The translations under genes and the position numbers were made by a program. The notes beneath the pieces were generated by a model that saw only the letters and a program-made list of their open reading frames with translations, ran no database searches and was not told the origin of the DNA. A DNA stretch of 64,000 nt from Aliiruegeria sabulilitoris (lineage in GTDB: Bacteria > Pseudomonadota > Alphaproteobacteria > Rhodobacterales > Rhodobacteraceae), in assembly GCF_001558155.1 (NCBI RefSeq), contig NZ_LOAS01000002.1, positions 248,001-312,000 on the forward strand, given 5' to 3'. Position 1 is the first letter of the stretch, and each line of letters opens with the position of its first letter. Positions 35,399 through 45,544 of the stretch are shown here, piece by piece.

Positions 35399-38300
35399 TT
35401 AGTTCCCTTTCGATTGGCTGCGACGGGCGCCGTGCCGGAAATCGCGCAGCGAAGGCCGTGGCGGCGCAGTCACTCCACTGGCGGTGCGCTCGTCGGCGAT
35501 TGCGGCCAAGGCCCGGATCGTCGGATTGGCGAGCACATCCCGCGCTTCCAGCCCAAGCCCCGCATCGATGAGCCGCGCCGCGATGCGAAAGACCGTAAGG
35601 CTGTCCGCGCCGAGCATGTAAAGGTCATCGGTCACGCTGATTTCCTGCTGGCCCAGCACCTGCGCCCAGATCTCGGCGATCCGCCGTTCGCTGTCGGTCT
35701 CGGCCACGACGGCAGCCCGGATCGGGTGCACCTCGGCCCGCAAGTCCGGGTCGGGAAGCGCCTTGCGGTCGAGCTTGCCATTCGCCGTCTGCGGCAGGGC
35801 AGTCAGATCCACCCAGCCCTGCGGCACCATGTAATCGGGCAGTCTCGTCGCCAGTGTCGTGCGAAGCCCAGCGTGATCGGGCGCCGGCTTGCCCGGATCG
35901 GCAACGAGATAGGCCACGAGGCGCTTATCCCCGCCCGGCCCCTCGCGCAGCGCCACCGCGGCGGCGGCAATACCCGGCTCGGCGCGCAGTGCGGTCTCGA
36001 TCTCGCCCAGCTCGATCCGGTAGCCGCGCAGTTTCACCTGCCCGTCGATCCGGCCAAGCACGCGGATCTGGCCGTCGGCCTGCTGCACGGCGAGGTCGCC
36101 GGTGCGATACAGACGCCGCGCCTTGCCTGCGATCCGCACCTCTCGGAACGCCGCCTGCGTCAGGTCCGGCCGACCGAAATAGCCCAGCGCCAGCCCGTCG
36201 CCACCGATGTTCAGCTCCCCGATCACTCCGATCGGCGCCAGCTGGTCCTCGGCATCCAGGATATGCAGCTCGGTATTGCCGATGGGACCACCGATGGTGA
36301 TCGGCTCGCCGGGCCGCAGGCGCCGGATTGCAGACCAGATCGTGGTCTCGGTCGGGCCATACATGTTCCAAAGCTCACCGCCCCCGGCCAGCAACCGCTC
36401 GGCAAGGTCCGACGCGATGGGTTCGCCCCCGGCCAGCATCTTCAGCCCGGCACGCGGGGTGAAACCAGCCTCCAGCAGCATGGTCCAGAGCGTTGGCGTG
36501 GCCTGCACGATGGTGATGTCCTCCTGCGAGGCCCGTTCCGCGAGCTTGAAGCCGTCCAGCACCTCGCTGCGATCCGCGATGACAACCCGGCCTCCGCAGG
36601 CAAGCGGGCCGAACAGTTCCAGCACCGCGATATCGAACATCACCGTCGTGACGGCAAGCACGCTGTCGGCCGCCCCCATACCCGGTTCCGCCTGCATGGA
36701 GGTCAGGAAATTGACCACCGCGCGATGCGGGATCTCGACCCCTTTGGGCGTCCCGGTGGACCCGGACGTAAAGATCACGTAGGCCGCCGCCTCGGGATCG
36801 ACGCGAACCGGGCGCGGCTGGGCACCTGCAACGGCATCCTCCACGAGCAGCGGAGCAATGCCGCTCTCCCCGAGCCATCTCGGCTCCTCGCCGGTAACGA
36901 GCACCGCCGAAACCTCTGCCGTCTCGACGATCTGGCGCAGGCGCGCGGGCGGTTGGTCCGGGTCAAGCGGAACATAGGCATGGCCCGCCTTCATCACCCC
37001 GATCAGCGCCGCCATCATGTCGGTGCCGCGCGGCAGGGCGACGGCGACACGTGCGCCGGGCTCCGGCAGCAGGGCCTGAACCTGCGCGGCCAGCGCGTCG
37101 CTGCGCTTTTCGAGCGCGCCATAGCTCATGAGAACACCGGCATGCTCCAGCGCGATCCGCTCGGGATGCGCGGCGACGGAGCGGGCGATCAGGTCGCTCA
37201 GCAACGCTTGCCGGTCGAAATCGATCTCGCTGTCATTGCCAAGTTCGGCCAGGGCGCGTTCATCTTCTGCCGAGACCAGCGGAGTTTGCGACGCCGGACG
37301 AGACATGTCCTGAACCATCCCTTCCAGCACGGCGCGGAAGTGGCCGATCCAGCGCTGAACGGTCGCCTCATTCAGCAGGTCGGTATTGTAGTCGACCTCA
37401 ACGCTCAGCCCGTCCGAAACCTCGGCCATGTTGAAGAACAGGTCGAAATTCACCGCCTTTTTGCCGGTCACGGCAATTTGCGTGGACAGCCCACCCATTT
37501 CGAACCGGTCCTGCCTTTTCTCGTAGTTGAACTGGACCTCGGTCAACGGCATCCGGCTCAGCGTGCGCGGGATCTCCAGGGCCTCCAGCAATGCGCCAAA
37601 GGTCGTGTCCTGGTGATCGACGGCCGCGAGGATGGCATCGCTCGCCCGCTGCAGGTGCTCCGCCGCCGTGGCGCCCGGCGCTATTGGTGCGCGGATCGGC
37701 AGAAGGTTCACGCAATGGCCGACGAGCGCGGTGTCGTCCAGCAGGACCTGCCCGCCGGCAGGAACGGCGAGGATGACGTCATTGGCCCCGGACAGCCGCC
37801 CGAGCGTGATCTGAAGCGCGGCAAACAGCGTGGCGAAGAGCGTGCCGCCCTGTTTCGCCCCGGCCTTGCGCACCGCTTTCACCAGATCCTTGTCGAGCAG
37901 CGCGACCGTGCTCGCCCCGGCATGGGTCTTGCGCGCGGGGCGCGGGCGGTCCAGCGGCAGTTCCGGCAGCGCGGGCGCCTCCGCCAGAGCGTCCTTCCAG
38001 AAAGCGCGCAGCTCCGGGGGCATACCACGTTGTGCCTGTTTGGCCGCATGGGCCGCAAAGGAGGGCGCCTCGGGCAGATCGGCGGGGCGGCCTTCGCAGG
38101 CTGCAGCATAGAGCGCGGCCAGTTCCTCGGTCAGCACGCCATAGGACCAGCCATCGCAGGCGATGTGATGGGCCATGAAAGCAAGCACATGGCTGTCCTC
38201 TGCCAAACGGTAGAGCGTCATCCGGATGGGGGGATTGCTCACCAGGTCGATCGGCCGGGCTGCGTCCGTGTCGAGCGCTGCCGCAAGCGCTGCCTCGGGA

Positions 38301-41300
38301 TCCGCCTCCTCTCGCAGATCGGCCCGCTCCATGGGAAGGCCGGCGGGCGGATGGATCTCGAAATGCGCCCCCGCGCGGTCGAAGACCATGCGCAGCGCGT
38401 CATGGCGCGCCTCCAGCGCATCGAGCGCTTCTTGCAGCGCCGTCTCGTTCAGCTTGCCCGTAAGGCGACAGGTCATGCCCTCGTTGAAGCTCGCCGCTGG
38501 CAACTCGCCCATCTGGTGGGACATCCAGATCTCGCGCTGGCCTTCGGTCAGCGGAATGGGCCCGGCGGGTTTGGAAGCGACCACAGCCGGTTGGCGCGGT
38601 TCGGCAATGTTGCCCTCCGGCGCCAGGATGCCGACAGATTGCAGTGCATCGAGCGCCGTCTCGAACGCCTTCAGCACGTGGGCGCAATCGGCATCGGTAT
38701 GGGCCGTGGTCAGGAAGGCGGGGAAGCCGTCGAGCACATGCACGCCCTCAAGCCGCATGAGAGTAAAGAGCAGCGTCGCCCGCGGATCGTGGCGGGAGAC
38801 GTTGAGCACGTACCAGCTCGAATAGCTCTCGATCAGCTCGGGCAGGCCACGACGGCGGAAGGCCGCGCGCATATCGGACACGAGCCGGTCCATCCGCGCA
38901 GGCACCTGTTCGTAGAGCGCAGCACCCGCGCCTTCGAGGTGATCCAGAACCGCTTCCACGGCGGCCAGCACCAGCGGATGGCGCACGAAGGTTCCGGCAA
39001 AGAAGGTCGGTGCGACCTCGGGCTTGCTGTCATCGCCATATTGCCAGCGACCGCCATCGAGCGCGTCCATGAAGCGGGGCGCACCGGCCAGAAGGCCGAT
39101 CGGCATACCGCCGCCCAGCACCTTTCCATAGGTCGCAAGGTCGGGCTTGATGTCCCAGACACCCTGCATCCCGCGCAGATGGGTGCGGAAGCCGGTCACG
39201 ACCTCGTCCATGATCAGTGCCGAGCCATCCGCTTGCGTAATTTCGCGCAGGCTGCGGACAAACTCCACCGGGCGCAGTTCCGGATGGCGGCTCTGCACCG
39301 GTTCGACCAGCACGGCGGCGATATCAGCGCTTTTCTGGCGGATCCAGTCGAGGGTTTCGGCCTCGCCATAGGGCAGCACGACCATGTTGCCGAGCCCCGA
39401 GCGCGGGATGCCCGGCGCGATCGGCAGCGCGGTAGGCTCGCCCCCTCGGCTGCGGCCCTTGATCAGCACCTCGTCGAACTGGCCGTGATAATCGTTGCCG
39501 AAAACCACGATCTTCTCGCGACCGGTCACGGCGCGGGCAAGGCGCATCGCGGCCATGACCGCTTCAGATCCGGTGTTGCAGAAAGTCACGCGCTCATGGC
39601 CGAGCAGCTTGGCCAGCCGTTCGGCGATCGGGCCGGCAAGGTCGGATTGCGGACCGATGGGGAATCCACGCTCCATCTGCGCGGCGACTGCGCGCGCGAC
39701 GAAATCGGGCGAATGTCCAAAGGCCGTCTGGCCGAAGCCATTGACCAGATCGAGAAGCTGGTTGCCGTCGGCATCCTCCATCCAGGCGCCATGGGCCTTC
39801 TCAACCAGAAGCGGGAAGGTCAACTCCTTCCATTCCGGGCGGAAACCGGCACAGGTGCGCGGGTCAGCCAGCACGTCGCGATGCGCGGCGGTATAGGCCT
39901 TGGAGGCGGCAAAACGGTCCGAGTAACGGCGGGCCAGATCGTCGATGAACGCCTGCTGCGTCGCATCGATCTCGCCGCCCGAGACATCCGGACCGCGCCC
40001 CGTCTTGAACGCTGCCGGTCGCGTGGCGCTGGACGTTTCCGGCGGCTCGGGAGCCACCTTGCGCGGCGATGGAACAGAGGCGCTTTCCTGTGCAGCGGCG
40101 GCAGCAACAGGCGCACTCGGCGCGCCCTGCCCCAGAACCCTGAGCTGTTCCGCGATCAGGCGTTGCATGGCATCGAGCTGCGCCGTCATGACGGCGGCGA
40201 CATCCCCGGTGGGGGTCGCCGCGGGCGGGTGGCCCGGAAGAGATACCGGAGCAGGCGTCACGGCAACGGGTTGCGCGGCCGGGGCCGGCACGGGCTTGGG
40301 CGCGGGCGCGGCCTCCGCCGGCAAGACCGTGTCCAGGTGCTCGGCCAGCAGGGCGATGGATGGCGTGTCTGCCAGCAGGCTGCGGAAGGTCAGCTTCACG
40401 CCAAAGCTCTTGTCGAGCGCCTGGCTCACCTGCCCCATGAAGAGCGAGTCGAAACCCAGCTCCAGGAAGGGAACGTCCAGATCCGCCTCGTCCAACGCCT
40501 CGCCGGACAGATCCGAGAAAAGAACCAGCAATTCGGCGGCCAACCTTTGCGGGCGCGCAATATCTTCAATCTGTTCTTCCATGAAAACCTCGGGCACGGG
40601 TACGGCGGCGGCGGGCATGATTGCCGGCGCGGCCGGTGTTTCAACGGGCGGGTCCATCCAATAACGTTGACGCTGGAACGCGGTGCCGGGCAAGGGCACG
40701 CGGCGTGCGGCGCGCGGGCCAAGCAGGGCCCAGTCCACCGGCACGCCTGCCGTCCAGAGATTGGCAAACGCGGAGACCATGGAGCACATATCACTATCGG
40801 TTTGGGTGTGGTCCGTCAGTGACGTTACAATTCCACCATGGCCTCCGCGGCCAAGCGTCTGCGATGCGAAGGCAGAGAGGGTCCGACCCGGCCCCACCTC
40901 GACCAACACGCGAGACGTTTCCTCGCAGGCTACCTGAACGGCTGCCTGGAAGTTCACACAAGCCCGCGCCTGCCGCGCCCAGAAGGCGGGGCTGCGGGCT
41001 TCATTCTCTGTCATCCACGCGCCGGTGACAGCCGACACCAGCGGGATTTTCGGCGCGGCAAGCGCTACGCCGGAAAGCTCTTTTTCGAGCGTCTCCACCA
41101 CCGCATCCATCATCGAGGAATGGAAAGCGTGGGATGTATGTAGCCGTTTCGCCGCCAGCCCGGCCGTCTCCAGCCGCGCCTCCAGCGCCTCGATGGCATC
41201 GAACGGCCCGGAGACGACCTGCGCCTGCGGCCCATTCATCGCCGCGAGATCGACACTGTCGTCCAGATGCGCCTCCAGCGCCTCCAGCGGGGCGCGCACC

Positions 41301-44300
41301 GAAAGCATCGCGCCGGGGGGCTGGTCCTGCATCAGTTGTCCGCGCGTTGCGATGATCCGCAGCGCGGTTTCAAAATCCATCACGCCGGCCAGCGTTGCCG
41401 CCGCAAACTCGCCAACCGAATGGCCGATCATCGCCGCCGGCTGTATGCCGCGCGACATCCACAAGCGCGCGCAGGCATATTCGGTCAGAAACAGCGCTGG
41501 CTGGGTGATGCGCGTGTCGCGCAATGTGCGCGCCGCGTCCCCGTCCGAGAGCGCTTCCTGCGTGAGCAGCGGCGCGATGTCCTCGCCGAGGATCGGCTTC
41601 AGGATCTCTGCGCCACGGTCGATCCAGCGGGCATATTCCGGCTCGGCGGCATAAAGCCCGCGCCCCATGCCGGGATATTGCGCGCCCTGGCCGGGGAACA
41701 TGAACACCATCTCCGGCACGGATGTGGGTGCCTTGCGCGCGGGTGCGCGCAGCTTGCGCAGTTTTTCCGTAGCCTCCGCAGGGCTCTCGGCGGCAACCGC
41801 CGCGCGCCACGGGAAGACACCGCGCCCGTCCTGCAGGGTGCGGGCGGCTTCGGCGAGACTCGGGGCGTCCGGCGCGTCGAGCGCCTCGGCAAGGGCTGTG
41901 GCCATTTCCACCAGCGCCTCGGGCGATTTCGCGGAAAGCGGCAGCGCCTGCGCGCCATGAAGCGCCTCGCGCCAAAGCTCCGGCGCTTCTTCCATCACCA
42001 AATGGCCATTGGTGCCGCCGACCCCGAAGGAGCTGACCCCTGCGCGGCGCGGGCCGTCGCTCTCCCAGGCACCGGCACGGGCAGGTACATGGAACGGCGT
42101 GCCCGACAGATCGATGCGTGGGTTGAGCGTGGTGAAATTCGCAACCGGCGGGATCTCCGCCTTGCGCAGCGCCAGCGCGGTCTTGATGACGGAGATCACC
42201 CCCGCCGCCGCGTCCAGATGGCCGATATTGCCCTTGACGGACCCAAGCGCGGTCTTGCCTTTCGAGGCCCCGAACACACGGCGCAGCCCGTCGATCTCGA
42301 CCGGGTCGCCCAGCGGCGTAGCCGTGCCGTGGCACTCGACGTAGGAAATGCTGGCCGCATCCACACCGGCATCGTTCTGCGCCATGCGGATCGCGCCCGC
42401 CTGACCGGCCACCGAGGGCGCGGTATAGGAGATCTTGTCGGCGCCGTCATTGTTGAGGCCGACGCCGCGGATTACGGCGTGGATCGTGTCACCATCGGCC
42501 AGCGCATCCTCCAGCCGGCGCAGCACGACGACCCCGGCCCCGTGGCCGAAGACGGTGCCGCAGGCCTGCGCATCGAAGGGGCGCACCACGCCGTCAAGCG
42601 AGGCCATGCCGCCCTCCTGCCCGTGGTAGCCGCGCTTCTGCGGGAAGGTGATCGACACACCGCCCGCCAGAACCGTATCGGCCATGCCCGAGCGTAGCGC
42701 CTGAACGGCCTCCGCAATCGCGGTGAGCGAGGTGGAGCAGGCCGTGCCGATGGACATGGCAGGCCCGCGCAGGTCCAGCTTGTGCGCGACGCGGGTCGCG
42801 ACGCTGTCGGTAGAGCTGCCGGTAAAGCGGATATATTCGCCGAGTTGAAAGCTTCCGGTGTAGTCGCGCAACGCCTCGCCCGAGCCGAGCACATTGGCGA
42901 GCAGGTAGGTGCTCTGGGTCGCGCCGGCATAGACGCCGATCGCGCCGCCCGAACGTGTCGGATCGATCCCGGCATGTTCCAGCGCCTGCTGGCAAATCTC
43001 GAGGAAGATGCGCGCCTGCGGGTCCATCCGCTCGGCCTCGCGCGGCAGGATGCCGAAGAATTTCGCGTCGAACAGGTCGACATCCTCCAGCGCCGGGCGC
43101 ACAGGCACGAAAGAGGGATCACTGGCAGCCTCGGCGCCCGCTTCCAGCTCTTCAGGACTGTAGCGGCGGATCAGGTTGTCGCCATTGCGGACATGAGACC
43201 AGAAATCCTCCAGCGAATTGCACCCGGGCAGGCGCGCGGCCATACCGGTGATCGCGATGGCGCCTTCGGTGGACTCCGCCTGTTTGCGCGGCTGCGCCTC
43301 GACCGCCTCCGGCTGAAGCTCGGCAAGTGCTGCCGAGAGATCGCCGAGACGCGGTTTCTCGAAGATCAGCGTGATCGGGAATTTTCGCCCCAGGGCGTCC
43401 TCGATGCGGGCATGGGCCTCGATCAGCTGCATGGACGTGCCGCCGGCCTCGAAGAAGGTCACGCTGGGCTCCAGCGGGCCGCATCCAAGGATATCGTCCC
43501 AGATCCCGGCGATCTGGTCGCGCAGGGCGGAGGCATCGCGCCCTGCAGGTTTGGCAGGCGATGCGTCGGGGCGTTCCAGCAGCAGCGCCGCCGCCTCGCG
43601 ACGGTCGATCTTGCCGGCCTTGGTCAGCGGCAGCTCCCTACGCAGTAGAACCTGCTTCGGAAGGGTTGCCGGGTTCGCCATCTCCTCTGCCTGCTCCAGA
43701 ACGGCGGCGACAAACGCCTTTTCCGAAGCCGCGTCCACCGGCTGCTCCGGGACCATGACAGCGGCGATACGACGGCTGCCGTGATCGGGTTCAATCACCA
43801 CGACGGCGGCATCCTTTACACCGTCCTGGCTGCGCAAAACGTGCTCGATCCCGTCCAGTTCCACCCGGTGGCCGTTGATCTTGATCTGCCGGTCCACGCG
43901 GCCAAGGAAATCATATTGCCCGTCCTCGCGCTGCCGGGCGAGGTCGCCAGTCAGGTAGACAATCCCTTCCCGTCCCGGGCGCGGATCGGGAATGAACACC
44001 TCCGCCGTTTTGTCGGGGCGCTTGTAATAGCCGAGCGCCACCGGGGCACCGCCAATAACAAGCTGGCCCATCTCGCCCGCTTGCAGCGGGTTGAGCGCGT
44101 CATCGACGACGAAGCTTTCGTGATTGCGGAACGGGTTGCCGATGGGCACCGGGCGGCCGTCCAGCAGATCGGGGGTGACATGACAATAATGCGAGCCGAT
44201 GGTCGCCTCGGTCGGCCCGTAGAGATTGATGAGCTGGTTCTCCGGCCAGGTCTCCAGCAGCCGCGCCACATGGGTGGACGACATCACGTCGCCCGCGCCG

Positions 44301-45142
44301 ATATTTACCCGCACAGTGCGGAACGCCTCGATCCGGTGCTCGATCAGCATGTGAAAGAGACCGGTATAAATCAGCGCGCCGGCAACCTCATGCGTTGTCA
44401 TGGCATCGGCGATATCGTCGAGCGAGGGCTGTTCGGCCTCCACCACGGCGATGGCCGCGCCGTGCATGAGCGGTATCCAGATGCAGCCCGAAGACAGATC
44501 GCCCGCGAAGGTGCAGGCATGCAGGAAACGGTCGCCCGGACCGAGCTGGTCGAAAAGCGGATCGTCCACGAAAGCCAGAATGCCCTTGTGCGGCAGCAGC
44601 ACGCCCTTGGGTTTGCCGGTCGTGCCAGAGGTATACATGATATTGGCAAGGTCCGTGCCGCCCGCCTCCGGAAAGACATGGCCCGTGGCATCCTGCGCCA
44701 GCGCCTCGGTCAGCGGAACGCGCCCGGCACTCTCCGGCAGGACCTCTTCGGCCAGCTCCAGCCAGCGCTCGGCAACAATCACGGCCGGAAGTTTCAGATC
44801 CTCGGCGATGAAATGGATCCGTTCGGCGGCATGGGTCGGGTCCAGCGGAACATAGGCCGCGCCGGCCCGCACGATCCCGAGACAGGCAATGATCGCATCG
44901 ACGGAGCGCGAGGCCAGCAGGCCGACGGCATCGCCGTGCCCGATCCCGGCCTGTTGCAGCCGGGCCGCGACGCGGTCCGCTGCCGCCGCGAGTTCGGCAT
45001 AGGAAAGGTGCCTGTCACCCGCCAAAAGCGCGCTGGCCTCGGGATGACGCCGGCAATGGTGCAGGAACATGGCATAAACACCCGTCGCCCGCTCTCCGGC
45101 ACCGGACGTTTCCATCAAAGCTGTCTTCGTCTTTTCTGACAT
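35399..45142 (-). CDS. Hybrid NRPS-PKS megasynthase with aminotransferase: A-T-KS-AT-T-AMT-C-A-T
   Basis: 3247 residues. Order with approximate positions: A1 30-515 (YTSGTTGKPKG at 171; AGKIDR at 510); carrier GGTSM at 567; ketosynthase 627-1050 (GTACSTSL at 800, ECHGTATPLGDP at 939, KGNIGHLDA at 970, all catalytic residues intact); acyltransferase 1150-1430 (GHSVGE at 1239, HAFHS at 1340, the malonyl-type motif); carrier LGFDSL at 1564; Ala/Pro-rich linker 1600-1710; class III aminotransferase 1740-2180 (PLP lysine in YGKVLGGGMPIG at 2006); condensation with intact HHIACDGWS at 2326; A2 (TSGSTGTPKG at 2794, NGKLDR at 3122); carrier LGADSL at 3177. No ketoreductase is present, so the beta-keto group should be transaminated to an amine, as in mycosubtilin/iturin (MycA/ItuA) and microcystin (McyE) synthases. 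A2 specificity residues read by eye resemble a glycine code; A1 keeps the amino-acid-binding Asp but gives no clear prediction. Confidence 0.93.
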   Translation of the reverse strand: MSEKTKTALMETSGAGERATGVYAMFLHHCRRHPEASALLAGDRHLSYAELAAAADRVAARLQQAGIGHGDAVGLLASRSVDAIIACLGIVRAGAAYVPLDPTHAAERIHFIAEDLKLPAVIVAERWLELAEEVLPESAGRVPLTEALAQDATGHVFPEAGGTDLANIMYTSGTTGKPKGVLLPHKGILAFVDDPLFDQLGPGDRFLHACTFAGDLSSGCIWIPLMHGAAIAVVEAEQPSLDDIADAMTTHEVAGALIYTGLFHMLIEHRIEAFRTVRVNIGAGDVMSSTHVARLLETWPENQLINLYGPTEATIGSHYCHVTPDLLDGRPVPIGNPFRNHESFVVDDALNPLQAGEMGQLVIGGAPVALGYYKRPDKTAEVFIPDPRPGREGIVYLTGDLARQREDGQYDFLGRVDRQIKINGHRVELDGIEHVLRSQDGVKDAAVVVIEPDHGSRRIAAVMVPEQPVDAASEKAFVAAVLEQAEEMANPATLPKQVLLRRELPLTKAGKIDRREAAALLLERPDASPAKPAGRDASALRDQIAGIWDDILGCGPLEPSVTFFEAGGTSMQLIEAHARIEDALGRKFPITLIFEKPRLGDLSAALAELQPEAVEAQPRKQAESTEGAIAITGMAARLPGCNSLEDFWSHVRNGDNLIRRYSPEELEAGAEAASDPSFVPVRPALEDVDLFDAKFFGILPREAERMDPQARIFLEICQQALEHAGIDPTRSGGAIGVYAGATQSTYLLANVLGSGEALRDYTGSFQLGEYIRFTGSSTDSVATRVAHKLDLRGPAMSIGTACSTSLTAIAEAVQALRSGMADTVLAGGVSITFPQKRGYHGQEGGMASLDGVVRPFDAQACGTVFGHGAGVVVLRRLEDALADGDTIHAVIRGVGLNNDGADKISYTAPSVAGQAGAIRMAQNDAGVDAASISYVECHGTATPLGDPVEIDGLRRVFGASKGKTALGSVKGNIGHLDAAAGVISVIKTALALRKAEIPPVANFTTLNPRIDLSGTPFHVPARAGAWESDGPRRAGVSSFGVGGTNGHLVMEEAPELWREALHGAQALPLSAKSPEALVEMATALAEALDAPDAPSLAEAARTLQDGRGVFPWRAAVAAESPAEATEKLRKLRAPARKAPTSVPEMVFMFPGQGAQYPGMGRGLYAAEPEYARWIDRGAEILKPILGEDIAPLLTQEALSDGDAARTLRDTRITQPALFLTEYACARLWMSRGIQPAAMIGHSVGEFAAATLAGVMDFETALRIIATRGQLMQDQPPGAMLSVRAPLEALEAHLDDSVDLAAMNGPQAQVVSGPFDAIEALEARLETAGLAAKRLHTSHAFHSSMMDAVVETLEKELSGVALAAPKIPLVSAVTGAWMTENEARSPAFWARQARACVNFQAAVQVACEETSRVLVEVGPGRTLSAFASQTLGRGGHGGIVTSLTDHTQTDSDMCSMVSAFANLWTAGVPVDWALLGPRAARRVPLPGTAFQRQRYWMDPPVETPAAPAIMPAAAVPVPEVFMEEQIEDIARPQRLAAELLVLFSDLSGEALDEADLDVPFLELGFDSLFMGQVSQALDKSFGVKLTFRSLLADTPSIALLAEHLDTVLPAEAAPAPKPVPAPAAQPVAVTPAPVSLPGHPPAATPTGDVAAVMTAQLDAMQRLIAEQLRVLGQGAPSAPVAAAAAQESASVPSPRKVAPEPPETSSATRPAAFKTGRGPDVSGGEIDATQQAFIDDLARRYSDRFAASKAYTAAHRDVLADPRTCAGFRPEWKELTFPLLVEKAHGAWMEDADGNQLLDLVNGFGQTAFGHSPDFVARAVAAQMERGFPIGPQSDLAGPIAERLAKLLGHERVTFCNTGSEAVMAAMRLARAVTGREKIVVFGNDYHGQFDEVLIKGRSRGGEPTALPIAPGIPRSGLGNMVVLPYGEAETLDWIRQKSADIAAVLVEPVQSRHPELRPVEFVRSLREITQADGSALIMDEVVTGFRTHLRGMQGVWDIKPDLATYGKVLGGGMPIGLLAGAPRFMDALDGGRWQYGDDSKPEVAPTFFAGTFVRHPLVLAAVEAVLDHLEGAGAALYEQVPARMDRLVSDMRAAFRRRGLPELIESYSSWYVLNVSRHDPRATLLFTLMRLEGVHVLDGFPAFLTTAHTDADCAHVLKAFETALDALQSVGILAPEGNIAEPRQPAVVASKPAGPIPLTEGQREIWMSHQMGELPAASFNEGMTCRLTGKLNETALQEALDALEARHDALRMVFDRAGAHFEIHPPAGLPMERADLREEADPEAALAAALDTDAARPIDLVSNPPIRMTLYRLAEDSHVLAFMAHHIACDGWSYGVLTEELAALYAAACEGRPADLPEAPSFAAHAAKQAQRGMPPELRAFWKDALAEAPALPELPLDRPRPARKTHAGASTVALLDKDLVKAVRKAGAKQGGTLFATLFAALQITLGRLSGANDVILAVPAGGQVLLDDTALVGHCVNLLPIRAPIAPGATAAEHLQRASDAILAAVDHQDTTFGALLEALEIPRTLSRMPLTEVQFNYEKRQDRFEMGGLSTQIAVTGKKAVNFDLFFNMAEVSDGLSVEVDYNTDLLNEATVQRWIGHFRAVLEGMVQDMSRPASQTPLVSAEDERALAELGNDSEIDFDRQALLSDLIARSVAAHPERIALEHAGVLMSYGALEKRSDALAAQVQALLPEPGARVAVALPRGTDMMAALIGVMKAGHAYVPLDPDQPPARLRQIVETAEVSAVLVTGEEPRWLGESGIAPLLVEDAVAGAQPRPVRVDPEAAAYVIFTSGSTGTPKGVEIPHRAVVNFLTSMQAEPGMGAADSVLAVTTVMFDIAVLELFGPLACGGRVVIADRSEVLDGFKLAERASQEDITIVQATPTLWTMLLEAGFTPRAGLKMLAGGEPIASDLAERLLAGGGELWNMYGPTETTIWSAIRRLRPGEPITIGGPIGNTELHILDAEDQLAPIGVIGELNIGGDGLALGYFGRPDLTQAAFREVRIAGKARRLYRTGDLAVQQADGQIRVLGRIDGQVKLRGYRIELGEIETALRAEPGIAAAAVALREGPGGDKRLVAYLVADPGKPAPDHAGLRTTLATRLPDYMVPQGWVDLTALPQTANGKLDRKALPDPDLRAEVHPIRAAVVAETDSERRIAEIWAQVLGQQEISVTDDLYMLGADSLTVFRIAARLIDAGLGLEARDVLANPTIRALAAIADERTASGVTAPPRPSLRDFRHGARRSQSKGN

Positions 45143-45544
45143 GTTCCAACCTTTTCAATGCCGCACTGGACGAGCGTTCTTATGCCCGAAGCCAGTCGAA
45201 AAATAGCGGCCACTATTCACCCCTTCGTCACGGACGTTCAATCTGGTCCGTACTCCCCAAGGCGATTACGATGGATATTCTGCAAAATTTCGTCATTCCC
45301 TTGGGGAAAGTGTTAACGAGTCGAAATACATGTCAACGATACAGGCCAGTCACGCGGTTGGTTGACGGCTCCTGTGGATGCCGTGGAAGTGTTAACGCGC
45401 TGATAACCAAAGACATCTATCACGGCGAAACAATCAAACCCCTTTGTTTCCATAGAGTTGAATACGTGGCGATCTAGGTTTGATTAGGACGGGATTACGG
45501 GAGAATGATGGCACGGCCTTCCCAAACCTGCCCAAAAGGATAGG
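45143..45544 (-). promoter_or_regulatory. Upstream region of the NRPS-PKS operon with direct repeats
   Basis: This 402-bp gap contains no gene. It must hold the promoter of the megasynthase (-). The 11-mer AAGTGTTAACG occurs twice (45308-45318 and 45387-45397), exactly 79 bp apart in the same orientation, each containing the palindrome GTTAAC. This could be a pair of activator or repressor sites. The region is richer in A/T than its neighbours. Confidence 0.45.

Noticed and set aside
35414-40822. 1802-codon open frame on the + strand opposite the megasynthase
   Set aside because: It is the mirror of a high-GC gene; its translation is His/Arg/Gly-rich without domain motifs, while the minus strand encodes perfect NRPS/PKS motifs.
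43600-45100. First domain as a fatty acyl-AMP ligase (as in MycA)
   Set aside because: The domain keeps amino-acid adenylation features (Asp at the substrate-binding position, canonical A5 and A8 motifs), so an amino acid starter is more likely, though not proven.
35399-45142. Assignment as a microcystin/nodularin synthase
   Set aside because: Shares the AMT-C-A-T tail logic with McyE, but begins with A-T, has no C-methyltransferase domain and lacks the other mcy genes.
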